From: Planctomycetota bacterium
GTDB lineage: Bacteria > Planctomycetota > UBA1135 > UBA2386
Reading direction: 5' to 3'
DNA length: 64,000 nt
NCBI GenBank assembly: GCA_019636245.1
Contig: JAHBXX010000009.1
Coordinates: 62,001-126,000 of the forward strand
A program made the translations under genes and the position numbers. Shown here in pieces: positions 8,219 to 15,924 of this stretch. Below the pieces are notes generated by a model. It was not told the DNA's origin and searched no databases. It saw nothing but the letters and a program-made list of their open reading frames with translations. Every line of letters begins with the position of its first letter. Position 1 is the stretch's first letter.

Positions 8219-9987
8219 CCACGGCCCGAGCCCGTGCGTGGTTCGGGTTCTCCGTCACCGCCGCGGTGCTGGTCGCCGTCGTCTGCTGGCTGACCGCGGC
8301 CCTGCTGCGCCTCGACCGCGACGAGGTGCAGGCTCGACGACAGGCCGCGACGCACGAGCGGCTGCGGCTCGCCCTGTGGCGCATGGACAGCTGGCTGTCG
8401 CCGCAGCTGGCCCGCGAGGCGATGCGGCCGCCGGGCGAGTACCGGGCGTTCCCGAGTGCTTCGGCGGCGTGGACGCGCGGCTTCGCGAAGCTGGCGCCGG
8501 GGGATGTCGTCGTGCAGTCGCCACTGCTGACCAGCGAATCGGCGCTGTTCCCACTGCACTTCGAGTTCGGGCCGGACGGGCTGACCAGCCCGCAGGCGCC
8601 GGTCGGCAACGAGCGCGACACCTGCGAGGCGATCGGCATCGATCGCGCGCGGCTCGACCGCGCCGCGCAGCGCCTGCAGGCCTTCGCCGCCGGCGTGCAG
8701 CGCGAAGTGCTGGAGCAGAGGCTCGGCGGCGTCGAGGCGGCGCTGCCGCTGTTCGGCTGCAACGCGATCTCGCCGACGGAACCGGCGCAGACGCAGCAGA
8801 GCGTGCAGGAGTACTCGAACAGGCAGCGCTCGTTCGCGCAGAACGTGATCCAGAACCCCATGACGGCGCCGAACCGCGACGGCGGGAGCAACCCGGCCGC
8901 CGGCGGCGCCGACGACATCGGCCCGCTCGTGCCGGTGTGGCTCGATGCGCCAGGCGACGGCCAGCTGGTGTTCGTGCGGCGCGTGCGCGAGGCGGCGGTC
9001 GTGCGCCTGCAAGGTCTGCTGGTCGACTGGAGCCAGCTACAGGCGGAACTCACCTCGCTGGTCGCGGACCTGTTCCCGGCGGCCGGAACGCGGCTCGCGC
9101 GCTGTGAAGCACCGACGGCGGCCGAACAACCGTCGATGCTGGCGTCGGTGCCGGCGCGCCTCGTGGCCGCCTGCGACGACGGCCTCGTACGCGGGCTGCC
9201 GCTGCCGGCGATGCTGGCGACGACGTGGGGCGTCACGCTGCTCGGCCTCGCGGTGCTCGCCATCACGCTGCGCGCCGCGATCGGCTACGGCGAACGGCGG
9301 GCGCGCTTCGCGTCGGCGGTGACGCACGAGCTGCGCACGCCGCTGACGACGTTCCGGATGTACAGCGAGATGCTGGCCGATGGCATGGTCCAGGATCCTG
9401 CCGCGCAACGCGACTACCTGGCGACGCTGCAGCGCGAGTCGGACCGGCTGGCGCGCGTGGTCGAGAACGTGCTGGCATGGTCGCGTCTGGAGGAGGGGCG
9501 CTTCACTGCCCGGCGGGTCGCCCTCCGGGTCGGGCCGCTGCTCGACCGCATCGGCCCGACGCTGCAGCGCCGCCTGTCCGAAGCCGGCATGACGCTCGCC
9601 GTTCACGCCGACGACGCGACGCGAGCGGCGGCGGTGACGACCGACGAGGACGCGGTCGGGCAGATCCTGTTCAATCTCGTCGACAACGCGGCGAAGTACG
9701 CTCGCGCCGGCTCCGACCTGCGCGTCGAGCTGACCGCCGCGGCCGACGCCGGGCGGGTGTCGTTCGCCGTGTGCGACCACGGTCCGGGGGTGCCGGCGGC
9801 GCACCGGCAACGCATCTTCGCACCGTTCGACCGCGGAGCCGTCGCCGCCAGCAGCAACGAGGTGCCCGGCGTCGGACTCGGCTTGGCGCTGGCGCGCGGC
9901 CTCGCCCGCGACCTCGGCGGCGACCTGCATCTCGACGAGAGCGCTGGCATGGGCGCCCGCTTCGTGCTCGGCCTGCCCCGGGCCTAG
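8215..9987 (+). CDS. Membrane sensor histidine kinase
   Basis: 590 residues, GTG start overlapping the regulator stop. Membrane helix 1 spans about residues 8-31 and helix 2 about 332-355. The ~300 residues between them form a large extracytoplasmic sensor domain of no recognised family, with a low-complexity Gln/Asn/Gly section near residues 195-235. The catalytic part has the H-box THELRTP (H371), an N-box NLVDNAAKYA near residue 490, DHGPGVP (G1) and GVGLGLALA (G2), so it should be an active kinase. It presumably senses an envelope condition and phosphorylates D55 of the coupled regulator. The sensor domain faces the compartment where the two vWA proteins of the same operon are exported. 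Confidence 0.92.
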   Translation: MTTARARAWFGFSVTAAVLVAVVCWLTAALLRLDRDEVQARRQAATHERLRLALWRMDSWLSPQLAREAMRPPGEYRAFPSASAAWTRGFAKLAPGDVVVQSPLLTSESALFPLHFEFGPDGLTSPQAPVGNERDTCEAIGIDRARLDRAAQRLQAFAAGVQREVLEQRLGGVEAALPLFGCNAISPTEPAQTQQSVQEYSNRQRSFAQNVIQNPMTAPNRDGGSNPAAGGADDIGPLVPVWLDAPGDGQLVFVRRVREAAVVRLQGLLVDWSQLQAELTSLVADLFPAAGTRLARCEAPTAAEQPSMLASVPARLVAACDDGLVRGLPLPAMLATTWGVTLLGLAVLAITLRAAIGYGERRARFASAVTHELRTPLTTFRMYSEMLADGMVQDPAAQRDYLATLQRESDRLARVVENVLAWSRLEEGRFTARRVALRVGPLLDRIGPTLQRRLSEAGMTLAVHADDATRAAAVTTDEDAVGQILFNLVDNAAKYARAGSDLRVELTAAADAGRVSFAVCDHGPGVPAAHRQRIFAPFDRGAVAASSNEVPGVGLGLALARGLARDLGGDLHLDESAGMGARFVLGLPRA

Positions 9988-10078
9988 CGGGCCTTCTCGA
10001 ACTTTCACCGGGCCGCCTGCACGCGAGCCGCGCCTCGAGGTCGTCGACGGCGGCGTCGAGGACACCCGCGCACCGCAC

Positions 10079-11413
10079 TCACGATGGCAGATCGGCGAGC
10101 GCCATCGCCGCCGAGCGCGCCGCGCCCTCGAGCGTGGCCGGCAGGCCGGTCGCGGTCCAGTCGCCGCAGATCCGCAGGTTGGCCGGACCGCCCGGGAGGC
10201 GCCCGGGCGGTGGCCGCCTCGCCCCCCCACCGGGCGCGGCGACGAAGGTCGCGTGCTGCTCCTTGCGCACGCGCACCCGCGCGCCTGGCCCCACGGCGAA
10301 GCCCGGGTAGTGCCGCGGCAGCTGTGCGCACGCCAGCTCGCCGATCGCCGCCACCGGCATGCCATCGAACACCCGGCCGCCGCCCGACAGCAGCGCGAAC
10401 CGCCGCGCCTCCGCACCCGGCGTGCGCAGCACGAAGTGGAACGGATCGCCGTCGACGAGCGCCACCACCGGGCCGTCGTCGGGCAGCGGCGGCGCTCCAG
10501 GCGGCGTTTCGACGAAGACCGACACGATCGGCGACGACGCCAGCCCGGCGCGCGGGTCCTCGGCCGAGGCGATCCCGGGCACCAGGTTCCCGGCCACGAA
10601 CCACGGCAGGGCGCTGACGACGAGGTCGTCCGCACCGACGGCCAGGCGTTCGCCATCGGCGAGTCCGATCGCGGCGACCCGGCCGCCAGAGACCGGCAGA
10701 GCGGCGACGCGGGCGCCCAGCCGCACCTCGACCCCGGCCGCCGCCAGCGCGCGCCGCGCCGGCTCGCCGAGGATCTCGCCCCACGGTCGCTTCGGCACCC
10801 AGAACGCGGCCGTCGTCGCCCGGCCGGCGAACGCCTCGCGCAGGGTGGCCAGGAAGTCGGCCGCCGAGGCGAGCTCGGGTTCCACGTTCATGATCGCGCG
10901 GCACAAGGGGCGCCACAGCCACGCATCGGGCAGCCCAACCTGCCCCCGCCGCCGGAACCAATCCGCCAGCGTCCAATGCGCGGGTGCGCCGCCCAGCGTC
11001 GCCGCCATGCCCCACAGGGCCCGGAGCCGCGCGCGCCACGGCAGCGGCAGGCGCACCAGCGCCAGCGGCATCGCCAGCGGCACCGGCAGCCCCGACAACG
11101 ACAGGCGTGCCCGGCGCCCGGCGGCGTCGCGCGAGACCATCGCCAACCGCCGGTCCTGCTGGAACGCGTGCTCGCTGCCGAGCCGCCGCAGCAGGGCGCG
11201 GGTCGCGCGGTAGCAGCCGAGCATCACGTGCGGGCCGTTGTCGAGCGTCCACCCAGTGGCCGGATCCGGCGACGAGAACGCGCGGCCGCCGAGCCACCGC
11301 CGCGATTCCAGCACGGTCACGGCGAAGCCGCGGTCGCGCAGCCCGAACGCGGCCGCGATGCCGGCGAGGCCGCCGCCGAGCACGAAGGCCCGCCGAGCGC
11401 CGGCGCTCGTCAC
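10079..11413 (-). CDS. hpnE: Hydroxysqualene dehydroxylase HpnE
   Basis: 444 residues. It is an FAD-dependent amine-oxidase-fold protein: the dinucleotide-binding motif GGGLAGIAAA is near the N-terminus and the C-terminal FAD motif reads RICGDWTATGLPATLEGA. HpnE reduces hydroxysqualene to squalene, the last step of the HpnCDE route from farnesyl diphosphate. The start is GTG at 11413, overlapping the hpnD stop (GTGA). It is the third gene of a hpnC-hpnD-hpnE operon read leftward, which supports the assignment over other phytoene-desaturase-like enzymes. Squalene made here would feed hopanoid or other triterpenoid synthesis; no squalene-hopene cyclase gene lies in the window. Confidence 0.9.
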   Translation of the reverse strand: MTSAGARRAFVLGGGLAGIAAAFGLRDRGFAVTVLESRRWLGGRAFSSPDPATGWTLDNGPHVMLGCYRATRALLRRLGSEHAFQQDRRLAMVSRDAAGRRARLSLSGLPVPLAMPLALVRLPLPWRARLRALWGMAATLGGAPAHWTLADWFRRRGQVGLPDAWLWRPLCRAIMNVEPELASAADFLATLREAFAGRATTAAFWVPKRPWGEILGEPARRALAAAGVEVRLGARVAALPVSGGRVAAIGLADGERLAVGADDLVVSALPWFVAGNLVPGIASAEDPRAGLASSPIVSVFVETPPGAPPLPDDGPVVALVDGDPFHFVLRTPGAEARRFALLSGGGRVFDGMPVAAIGELACAQLPRHYPGFAVGPGARVRVRKEQHATFVAAPGGGARRPPPGRLPGGPANLRICGDWTATGLPATLEGAARSAAMALADLPS

Positions 11414-12312
11414 GCGCGGACCCCGGCCAGCACCAGCAGCGCCAACCAGAGCTTGCGCGGCCGGCCGACGCGCACCTTCGGCCCGCGCAGGTCGACGTGG
11501 CCGCTGGCGAGCCGGCGCAGCAGGTCGCCGTAGACGGCACCCATGATGCGCGCCGGCACCAGCGCCCGCCGCGATCGCCGTGGCAGGCGGCGCAGCGCGG
11601 CGCGGGCGGCGGCGAACTCGGCGCGTGCCCCCTCGGCCAGCCGCCGCTGCAGCACGGCCACCGGCCCGCCCGGCGCATAGGCGGTCGCCGGCCCCTCGCC
11701 ACCGAGCCAGCCCGGCTCGACGCCAGCCTCGCGCAGCCAGGTCGCCGGCACGTAGCAGCGGCCGATCGCCGCGTCCGGCCGCAGGTCGCGCAGGATGTTG
11801 GTTCGCTGCAGCGCCTGGCCGAGGTGCTCGGCGAAGTCCACGCCTGCGGGTTCGGCGACGCCGAGCACCGGCAGGCAGGCGAGCCCGACCGCCGAGGCGA
11901 CGCGGCGGCAGTAGAGCCGCAGTTCGCCCTCGTCGGCGAAGCCCCGCGGCTCGAGGTCCATCGCCATGCCGTCGAGCACCTCGCGCAGCGGCTCCGGCCC
12001 GAGGCCGAAGCGCTGCATCGTCGTCTGCACCGCGCGCCCCACCGGCGTGCCCGCGGCTCCGGCCGCGGCGGCGTCGAGTTCGCCGCGCCAGAACCTCAGG
12101 TGTGCAGCGGCCGTGGCGCGGTCGACCGCTTCGTCGACGGCATCGTCGACGACCCGGCAGAAGGCGTAGATCGCCGTCATGCCCGCGCGCCTGGCCGCGT
12201 CCAGGCACAGGAAGCCGGTCAGGAAGTTCGACCGCGAGCGCGCGGTGATCTCCGCGGGCTCCAGCCTGGCCCCGGGCGGCAGGCCCGTGCTGATGTCGGC
12301 GTTCGCCGTCAT
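11410..12312 (-). CDS. hpnD: Presqualene diphosphate synthase HpnD
   Basis: 300 residues of the squalene/phytoene synthase fold. The first aspartate-rich motif is VVDDAVDE (D56, D57, D60) and the second is LQRTNILRDL, which bind the Mg-diphosphate of farnesyl diphosphate. HpnD condenses two farnesyl diphosphates to presqualene diphosphate. It sits between hpnC and hpnE with a four-base overlap on both sides, so all three should be made in fixed ratio. Assignment as HpnD and not HpnC rests on gene order and on the RCYVP segment following the second motif, as remembered for this subfamily. Confidence 0.88.
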   Translation of the reverse strand: MTANADISTGLPPGARLEPAEITARSRSNFLTGFLCLDAARRAGMTAIYAFCRVVDDAVDEAVDRATAAAHLRFWRGELDAAAAGAAGTPVGRAVQTTMQRFGLGPEPLREVLDGMAMDLEPRGFADEGELRLYCRRVASAVGLACLPVLGVAEPAGVDFAEHLGQALQRTNILRDLRPDAAIGRCYVPATWLREAGVEPGWLGGEGPATAYAPGGPVAVLQRRLAEGARAEFAAARAALRRLPRRSRRALVPARIMGAVYGDLLRRLASGHVDLRGPKVRVGRPRKLWLALLVLAGVRA

Positions 12313-13217
12313 CGCGCCCCGCCTCCGAAGCGCGGCGGCCGCCGCAGGCACAGGCCGCCGAGCACCGTGCCGAGCCGCGCCAGCTTGCCGAGCTGCGTCC
12401 GCCGGCCGAGCACGTCGAAGTCGACGCTGCGGATGCGCCGCAGCACCGCCGCGGCGCCGCGCAGGATCGCGCGCAGTTCCCACCGCAGCCGACCGGACAC
12501 GGCGTCCACCAGCGGCCAGCCGGCGGCGAACTCGCCGGCGATGCGGTCGGCCCAGTGCCGCACCAGCGCCCGCACCGGCGGATCGGCGCTGGCCGCGCGC
12601 AGCTGCGCCTCGCCGACGCCGAAGCGGTGCAGGTCCTCCTGCGGCAGGTAGATGCGGTCGCGGTCGCGCAGGTCGCTGCCGACGTCCTGCAGGTGGTTCA
12701 GCAGCTGCAGCGCCGTGCAGATCCGGTCCGAGAGCGCATCGAGCGCCGCGTCGCGGTAGCCGCAGACGCGCAGCACCAGGCGCCCGACGGGATCGGCCGA
12801 ACGGCTGCAGTAGTCGAACAGGCCCGGTTCGTCGTAGCGACCCTGCTCGAGGTCCTGCGCGAAGGCATCGAGCAGGTCGGTGAACAGCTCCGGCTCCAGG
12901 TCGCAGGCGTGCATCGTCGCGACCAGGTCGACGAACAGCGCCACGTCGCCCGCCTGGCCCTGCACGTGGCGCAGGAAGTCGCGGCGGAACGCCGCCAGCG
13001 CCGCCGCGTCGCGCCGTTCGTCGGCGAGGTCGTCGGCGGTGCGGGCGAACGCATAGATCCGGCGCAGGTGCAGGCGCGCCGCCCGCGGCAGCAGCCACGA
13101 ACCGACCGGGAAGTTCTCGTAGTGGCGCTGGGCGAGCGCGAGGTAGTGGCGCGGGTCCTGCAGGGAGCGGTCGGCGGAGGCAGGCGAGGAGAGGACCACG
13201 GACGGCTGCCGCGGCAC
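12309..13217 (-). CDS. hpnC: Hydroxysqualene synthase HpnC
   Basis: 302 residues, squalene/phytoene synthase fold, with motifs RTADDLADE (D62, D63, D66) and LLNHLQDVGSD. HpnC converts presqualene diphosphate to hydroxysqualene. The start is GTG at 13217 with no Shine-Dalgarno sequence. A TAGGCT element ends 12 bases before it, so the message may be leaderless. The final codons are ATGA, shared with hpnD. As first gene of the operon it defines the promoter region, which is divergent from the DUF669-type gene at 13383. Confidence 0.88.
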   Translation of the reverse strand: MPRQPSVVLSSPASADRSLQDPRHYLALAQRHYENFPVGSWLLPRAARLHLRRIYAFARTADDLADERRDAAALAAFRRDFLRHVQGQAGDVALFVDLVATMHACDLEPELFTDLLDAFAQDLEQGRYDEPGLFDYCSRSADPVGRLVLRVCGYRDAALDALSDRICTALQLLNHLQDVGSDLRDRDRIYLPQEDLHRFGVGEAQLRAASADPPVRALVRHWADRIAGEFAAGWPLVDAVSGRLRWELRAILRGAAAVLRRIRSVDFDVLGRRTQLGKLARLGTVLGGLCLRRPPRFGGGAR

Positions 13218-13229
13218 GCGGCCGGGCAG

Positions 13230-13235
13230 AGCCTA
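13230..13235 (-). promoter_or_regulatory. Putative -10 element (TAGGCT) of hpnCDE
   Basis: On the minus strand TAGGCT ends 12 bases before the hpnC GTG and is the only TA-containing hexamer nearby. It fits TANNNT, which recurs before other genes here. At this spacing transcription would start almost at the start codon. No -35 was recognised. Confidence 0.35.
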
Positions 13236-13382
13236 CGGCACCGACGGGCCCGGAGGCTCGTCTGCCGTGGCGTTTCCCCGCCCACCAGGCCGCCCCCCGA
13301 CTGGCCCGCGCGGCGGATTCGTGCCACCGGTGCGGGAATCGGGCCACTCTGCCGCCACGGCACCGCCCGACAAGGAGCAACC

Positions 13383-13868
13383 ATGGAGATCGACTTCGAC
13401 GCCTCGGACCACGTGTCCGATTTCGTGACCGTTCCCCCCGGCACCTACCTCTGCCGCATCGCCGAGGTGCGCCCTGGCTCGACGCGCGCCGGGGACGAAC
13501 GCTGGTCGATGCGGCTCGTCGTCGCCGAGGGCCAGCACATAGGCAAGCAGGCGGCATGGGACAGCCTGGTGTTCAGCAGCCGCGGCCGGGCGAGGGCGCG
13601 CATGGTGCTGCAGGCGCTCGGGCTGCCCGCTTCCGGGAAGGTGCAGATCGAGCCCGGCGACCTCGAGGGGCGCACGGCCCTGGTCGAGGTCCGCCCGGCC
13701 GAATACCAGGGACCCTCGGGCGACGTCGTGCGCCGCAACGAAGTGCCCTACGACGGCTTCCGCGCCGTGCCCCCGGCCGATGCGGCTCCCCCGGCGCCGG
13801 CCGGCCGGCGGGCGGGGGCCAAGCGCGACCAGGCCCCACCGCCGGCCGATGACGCCGTGCCGTTTTGA
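13383..13868 (+). CDS. DUF669-type protein with SSB-like acidic C-terminal tip
   Basis: 161 residues, preceded by an AAGGAGCAACC ribosome site. The N-terminal ~110 residues (IDFDASDHV, PPGTYLCRIAEV, RWSMRLVVAEGQ, KQAAWDSLVF) resemble DUF669 proteins, first seen in phages next to recombination and single-strand-DNA genes. A Pro/Ala/Arg-rich linker follows, and the protein ends in ADDAVPF. That tip looks like the DDDIPF tail by which SSB recruits repair and replication proteins. A role in DNA binding or repair is therefore inferred; the family has no established function that I know. The gene stands alone, divergent from hpnC, with no phage genes around it. Confidence 0.72.
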   Translation: MEIDFDASDHVSDFVTVPPGTYLCRIAEVRPGSTRAGDERWSMRLVVAEGQHIGKQAAWDSLVFSSRGRARARMVLQALGLPASGKVQIEPGDLEGRTALVEVRPAEYQGPSGDVVRRNEVPYDGFRAVPPADAAPPAPAGRRAGAKRDQAPPPADDAVPF

Positions 13869-13902
13869 GCGGCACGGGCGCGCCGGTTGGCGCCCTGCGT
13901 CG

Positions 13903-13908
13903 TATCCT
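13903..13908 (+). promoter_or_regulatory. Putative -10 element (TATCCT) of the tandem thioredoxin gene
   Basis: TATCCT lies 35 bases upstream of the ATG at 13944, leaving room for a short leader that contains CGGAG before the start. No clear -35 hexamer is seen. Confidence 0.35.
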
Positions 13909-13943
13909 ACGCGCCTGCAAACCCCCACCGACCGGAGAACCCC

Positions 13944-14822
13944 ATGCACACTGCCGCCCTCGCCTTCGTGGCGTCCCTGACCCTGACCCTGGCCGCGACG
14001 GCCCAGGAGAGCACCTGGATCACCAGCTTCGAGGATGCCAAGGCCGCCGCGAAGAAGGAGCAGAAGGTGATCCTCGCCAACTTCACCGGCAGCGACTGGT
14101 GCGGCTGGTGCATCAAGCTGAAGGACGAGGTGTTCAGCAAGCCCGAGTTCCAGGCGTGGGCGGAGAAGAAGGTCGTGCTGCTCGAGCTCGACTTCCCGCG
14201 CAAGAAGGAGATCAGCGCCGACCTGAAGGAGCAGAACGCCGGACTCGCCAAGCAGTTCGGCATCCGCGGCTACCCGACGATCGTGATGATGGACGCCGAC
14301 GGCAAGCAGCTCGGACAGCTCGGCTACAAGAAGGGCGGCCCGAAGGCCTGGATCGAAGCCGCCGAGGCGCAGATGGCGCCGAAGGCCGACGGCGACGAGT
14401 GGCTGACCGACTACAAGCAGGCGCTCGAGAAGGCGAAGAAGGAGAAGAAGGTGGTGCTCGCCGACTTCACCGGCAGCGACTGGTGCGGCTGGTGCATCAA
14501 GCTGAAGGACGAGGTGTTCAGCAAGCCCGAGTTCCAGGAGTGGGCCAAGGAGCACGTCGTGCTGCTCGAACTCGACTTCCCGCGCAACAAGCCCCTGAGC
14601 GCGGAGCTCAAGGCGCAGAACGAGAAGCTGCGCGACGAGTTCGGCATCGAAGGCTACCCGACGATCCTGTTCCTGGACGCCAAGGGCAAGAAGGTCGGCC
14701 AGACCGGCTACGTCGCCGGCGGTCCGGAGAAGTGGATCGAGGCGGCCGAGAAGGAGCTCGGCCTGAAGAGCACGAAGAAGAAGGGCAAGGACAAGGACAA
14801 GAAGGACAAGGACAACGGCTGA
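13944..14822 (+). CDS. Exported protein with two tandem thioredoxin-like domains
   Basis: 292 residues: a signal peptide (ATAQ), then two nearly identical thioredoxin-fold repeats (about residues 20-150 and 155-275), then a Lys/Asp-rich tail. Each repeat carries the active site WCGWC inside FTGSDWCGWCIKL and a cis-proline GYPTI. The WCGWC motif and the FTGSDWC context are those of DUF255/thioredoxin_7-type periplasmic thiol reductases. It would reduce or isomerise disulfides outside the cytoplasm. The repeat coding sequences share a 75-base perfect identity, showing recent duplication or gene conversion. The highly charged C-terminal tail (KKKGKDKDKK) may be a surface or polyanion-binding tail. 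Confidence 0.88.
   Translation: MHTAALAFVASLTLTLAATAQESTWITSFEDAKAAAKKEQKVILANFTGSDWCGWCIKLKDEVFSKPEFQAWAEKKVVLLELDFPRKKEISADLKEQNAGLAKQFGIRGYPTIVMMDADGKQLGQLGYKKGGPKAWIEAAEAQMAPKADGDEWLTDYKQALEKAKKEKKVVLADFTGSDWCGWCIKLKDEVFSKPEFQEWAKEHVVLLELDFPRNKPLSAELKAQNEKLRDEFGIEGYPTILFLDAKGKKVGQTGYVAGGPEKWIEAAEKELGLKSTKKKGKDKDKKDKDNG
14080..14154 (+). repeat. 75-base perfect direct repeat, copy 1
   Basis: Identical base for base to 14464-14538. It encodes the WCGWC active-site region of the first thioredoxin domain; the copies are 384 bases (128 codons) apart and in frame. Confidence 0.9.
14464..14538 (+). repeat. 75-base perfect direct repeat, copy 2
   Basis: Second copy of the repeat at 14080-14154, encoding the active-site region of the second thioredoxin domain. 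Flanking parts of the two domains differ, so identity is restricted to the active-site block. Confidence 0.9.
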
Positions 14823-14925
14823 GCCCGAGCCCCCGGTAGCGGCCGGAACCTCCGGTCGCACCGGCCCGAGGCGTGCGCGCCAGCGGACCGACAAGTCCGT
14901 CGCCGAACCTGCCGATGCAAGGGGC

Positions 14926-15867
14926 ATGCAGGTCGGTCAATTCCCGGCGGCGGCCGCGAGCTCGCTGATCGAGGGCTACTGCGACGACTTCGTCGCCCTG
15001 GCCTCGACCCTCGCCCAGACGCTGGAGCAGGTGTCGATGCGCGGCATCGACTTCGAGGCGAGCCGGCCGTCGCTGCAGCGCATCGAGCAGGGCATGCGCG
15101 ATCTGGCCGAGGCCATCCACGAGCTCCTGCAGCGCGGCCCCGGTGCCGGCGGCGCCGGGGCCAGACCGGCCCGCGCCAGGGAAGCCGGCGACGCGCCGGC
15201 GGTGCCGCCGACGAGGCCGGCCGCGCCTGCCCGCAGCCGAACGCCGAACCGCGTCCGCCCGGCGGTCGGCCCGTCGGCGCCGAACCCGCGCCCGCCCGTG
15301 GAGGCCGCCGCGCGGCCTGGCCGCCGCAGGCTGCCGCCTGGCGCCTGGCGGCGCGCTGCCGGCGCCCTGGCCGGCAGCCGCAACAGCACCCTGAAGGGCA
15401 CCAACCGCACGATGCCGCTGCTGTCGGTGTTCCAGTTCCTCGGCCGGACCCGCAAGAGCGGCACCGTGCACGTCTGGATCGGCGACGAGACGCTGGCGTT
15501 CGAGTTCGTGAACGGCTGCATCGAGTTCACGGCCAGCAACCGCTGCCCGGTCGCCGAACGCCTGGGCGAGCTGCTGGTCGAGCTCGGCTTCGCCACGCGC
15601 GAAGGCCTGGCGCCGGTCCTGGCCAAGGTCGGCGTGTCGTCCGCGCACCGCCTCGGCCACCTCGTCGTCGAGTCGCGGCTGGTCAGCAACGGCCAGGTGC
15701 TCGAAGCCCTGGAGACCCAGGTCAAGCGCCGCTTCCAGCGCGTCTGCAGCAACCCGGAAGCGGCCTACGAGTTCGAGGAGGGCCGCCGCCTGCCCGGCGA
15801 CGGCCGCATCCGCATCACGCCGTTCGAGCTGTCGTTCGAGCCCGGCCGCGTCGATCGCGGTCGCTAG
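14926..15867 (+). CDS. DUF4388-domain protein with long Pro/Ala/Arg-rich linker
   Basis: 313 residues. About 70 N-terminal residues are helical. Residues ~75-155 are a low-complexity Ala/Pro/Arg/Gly linker. A C-terminal DUF4388 (PATAN-related) domain follows, recognisable from MPLLSVFQFLGRTRKSGTVHV and FEFVNGCIEF, ending with a helical section (RLGELLVELG, RLGHLVVESRL). DUF4388 proteins occur in signalling and motility contexts of deltaproteobacteria and planctomycetes; no activity is established. A second DUF4388 protein lies at 19730-20539 on the other side of ligA. The linker suggests a flexible tether between two interaction modules. Cytoplasmic, no signal peptide. Confidence 0.7.
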   Translation: MQVGQFPAAAASSLIEGYCDDFVALASTLAQTLEQVSMRGIDFEASRPSLQRIEQGMRDLAEAIHELLQRGPGAGGAGARPARAREAGDAPAVPPTRPAAPARSRTPNRVRPAVGPSAPNPRPPVEAAARPGRRRLPPGAWRRAAGALAGSRNSTLKGTNRTMPLLSVFQFLGRTRKSGTVHVWIGDETLAFEFVNGCIEFTASNRCPVAERLGELLVELGFATREGLAPVLAKVGVSSAHRLGHLVVESRLVSNGQVLEALETQVKRRFQRVCSNPEAAYEFEEGRRLPGDGRIRITPFELSFEPGRVDRGR

Positions 15868-15908
15868 GCGATCGCCGCCGCCTCTCGTCCCCGCCACGTC
15901 GTCCCGGC

Positions 15909-15914
15909 TAGGAT
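15909..15914 (+). promoter_or_regulatory. Putative -10 element (TAGGAT) of ligA
   Basis: TAGGAT ends 10 bases before the ligA GTG at 15925, where no Shine-Dalgarno sequence is present. At this spacing the transcript would begin within a few bases of the start codon. Confidence 0.4.
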
Positions 15915-15924
15915 CCGGCCGACC

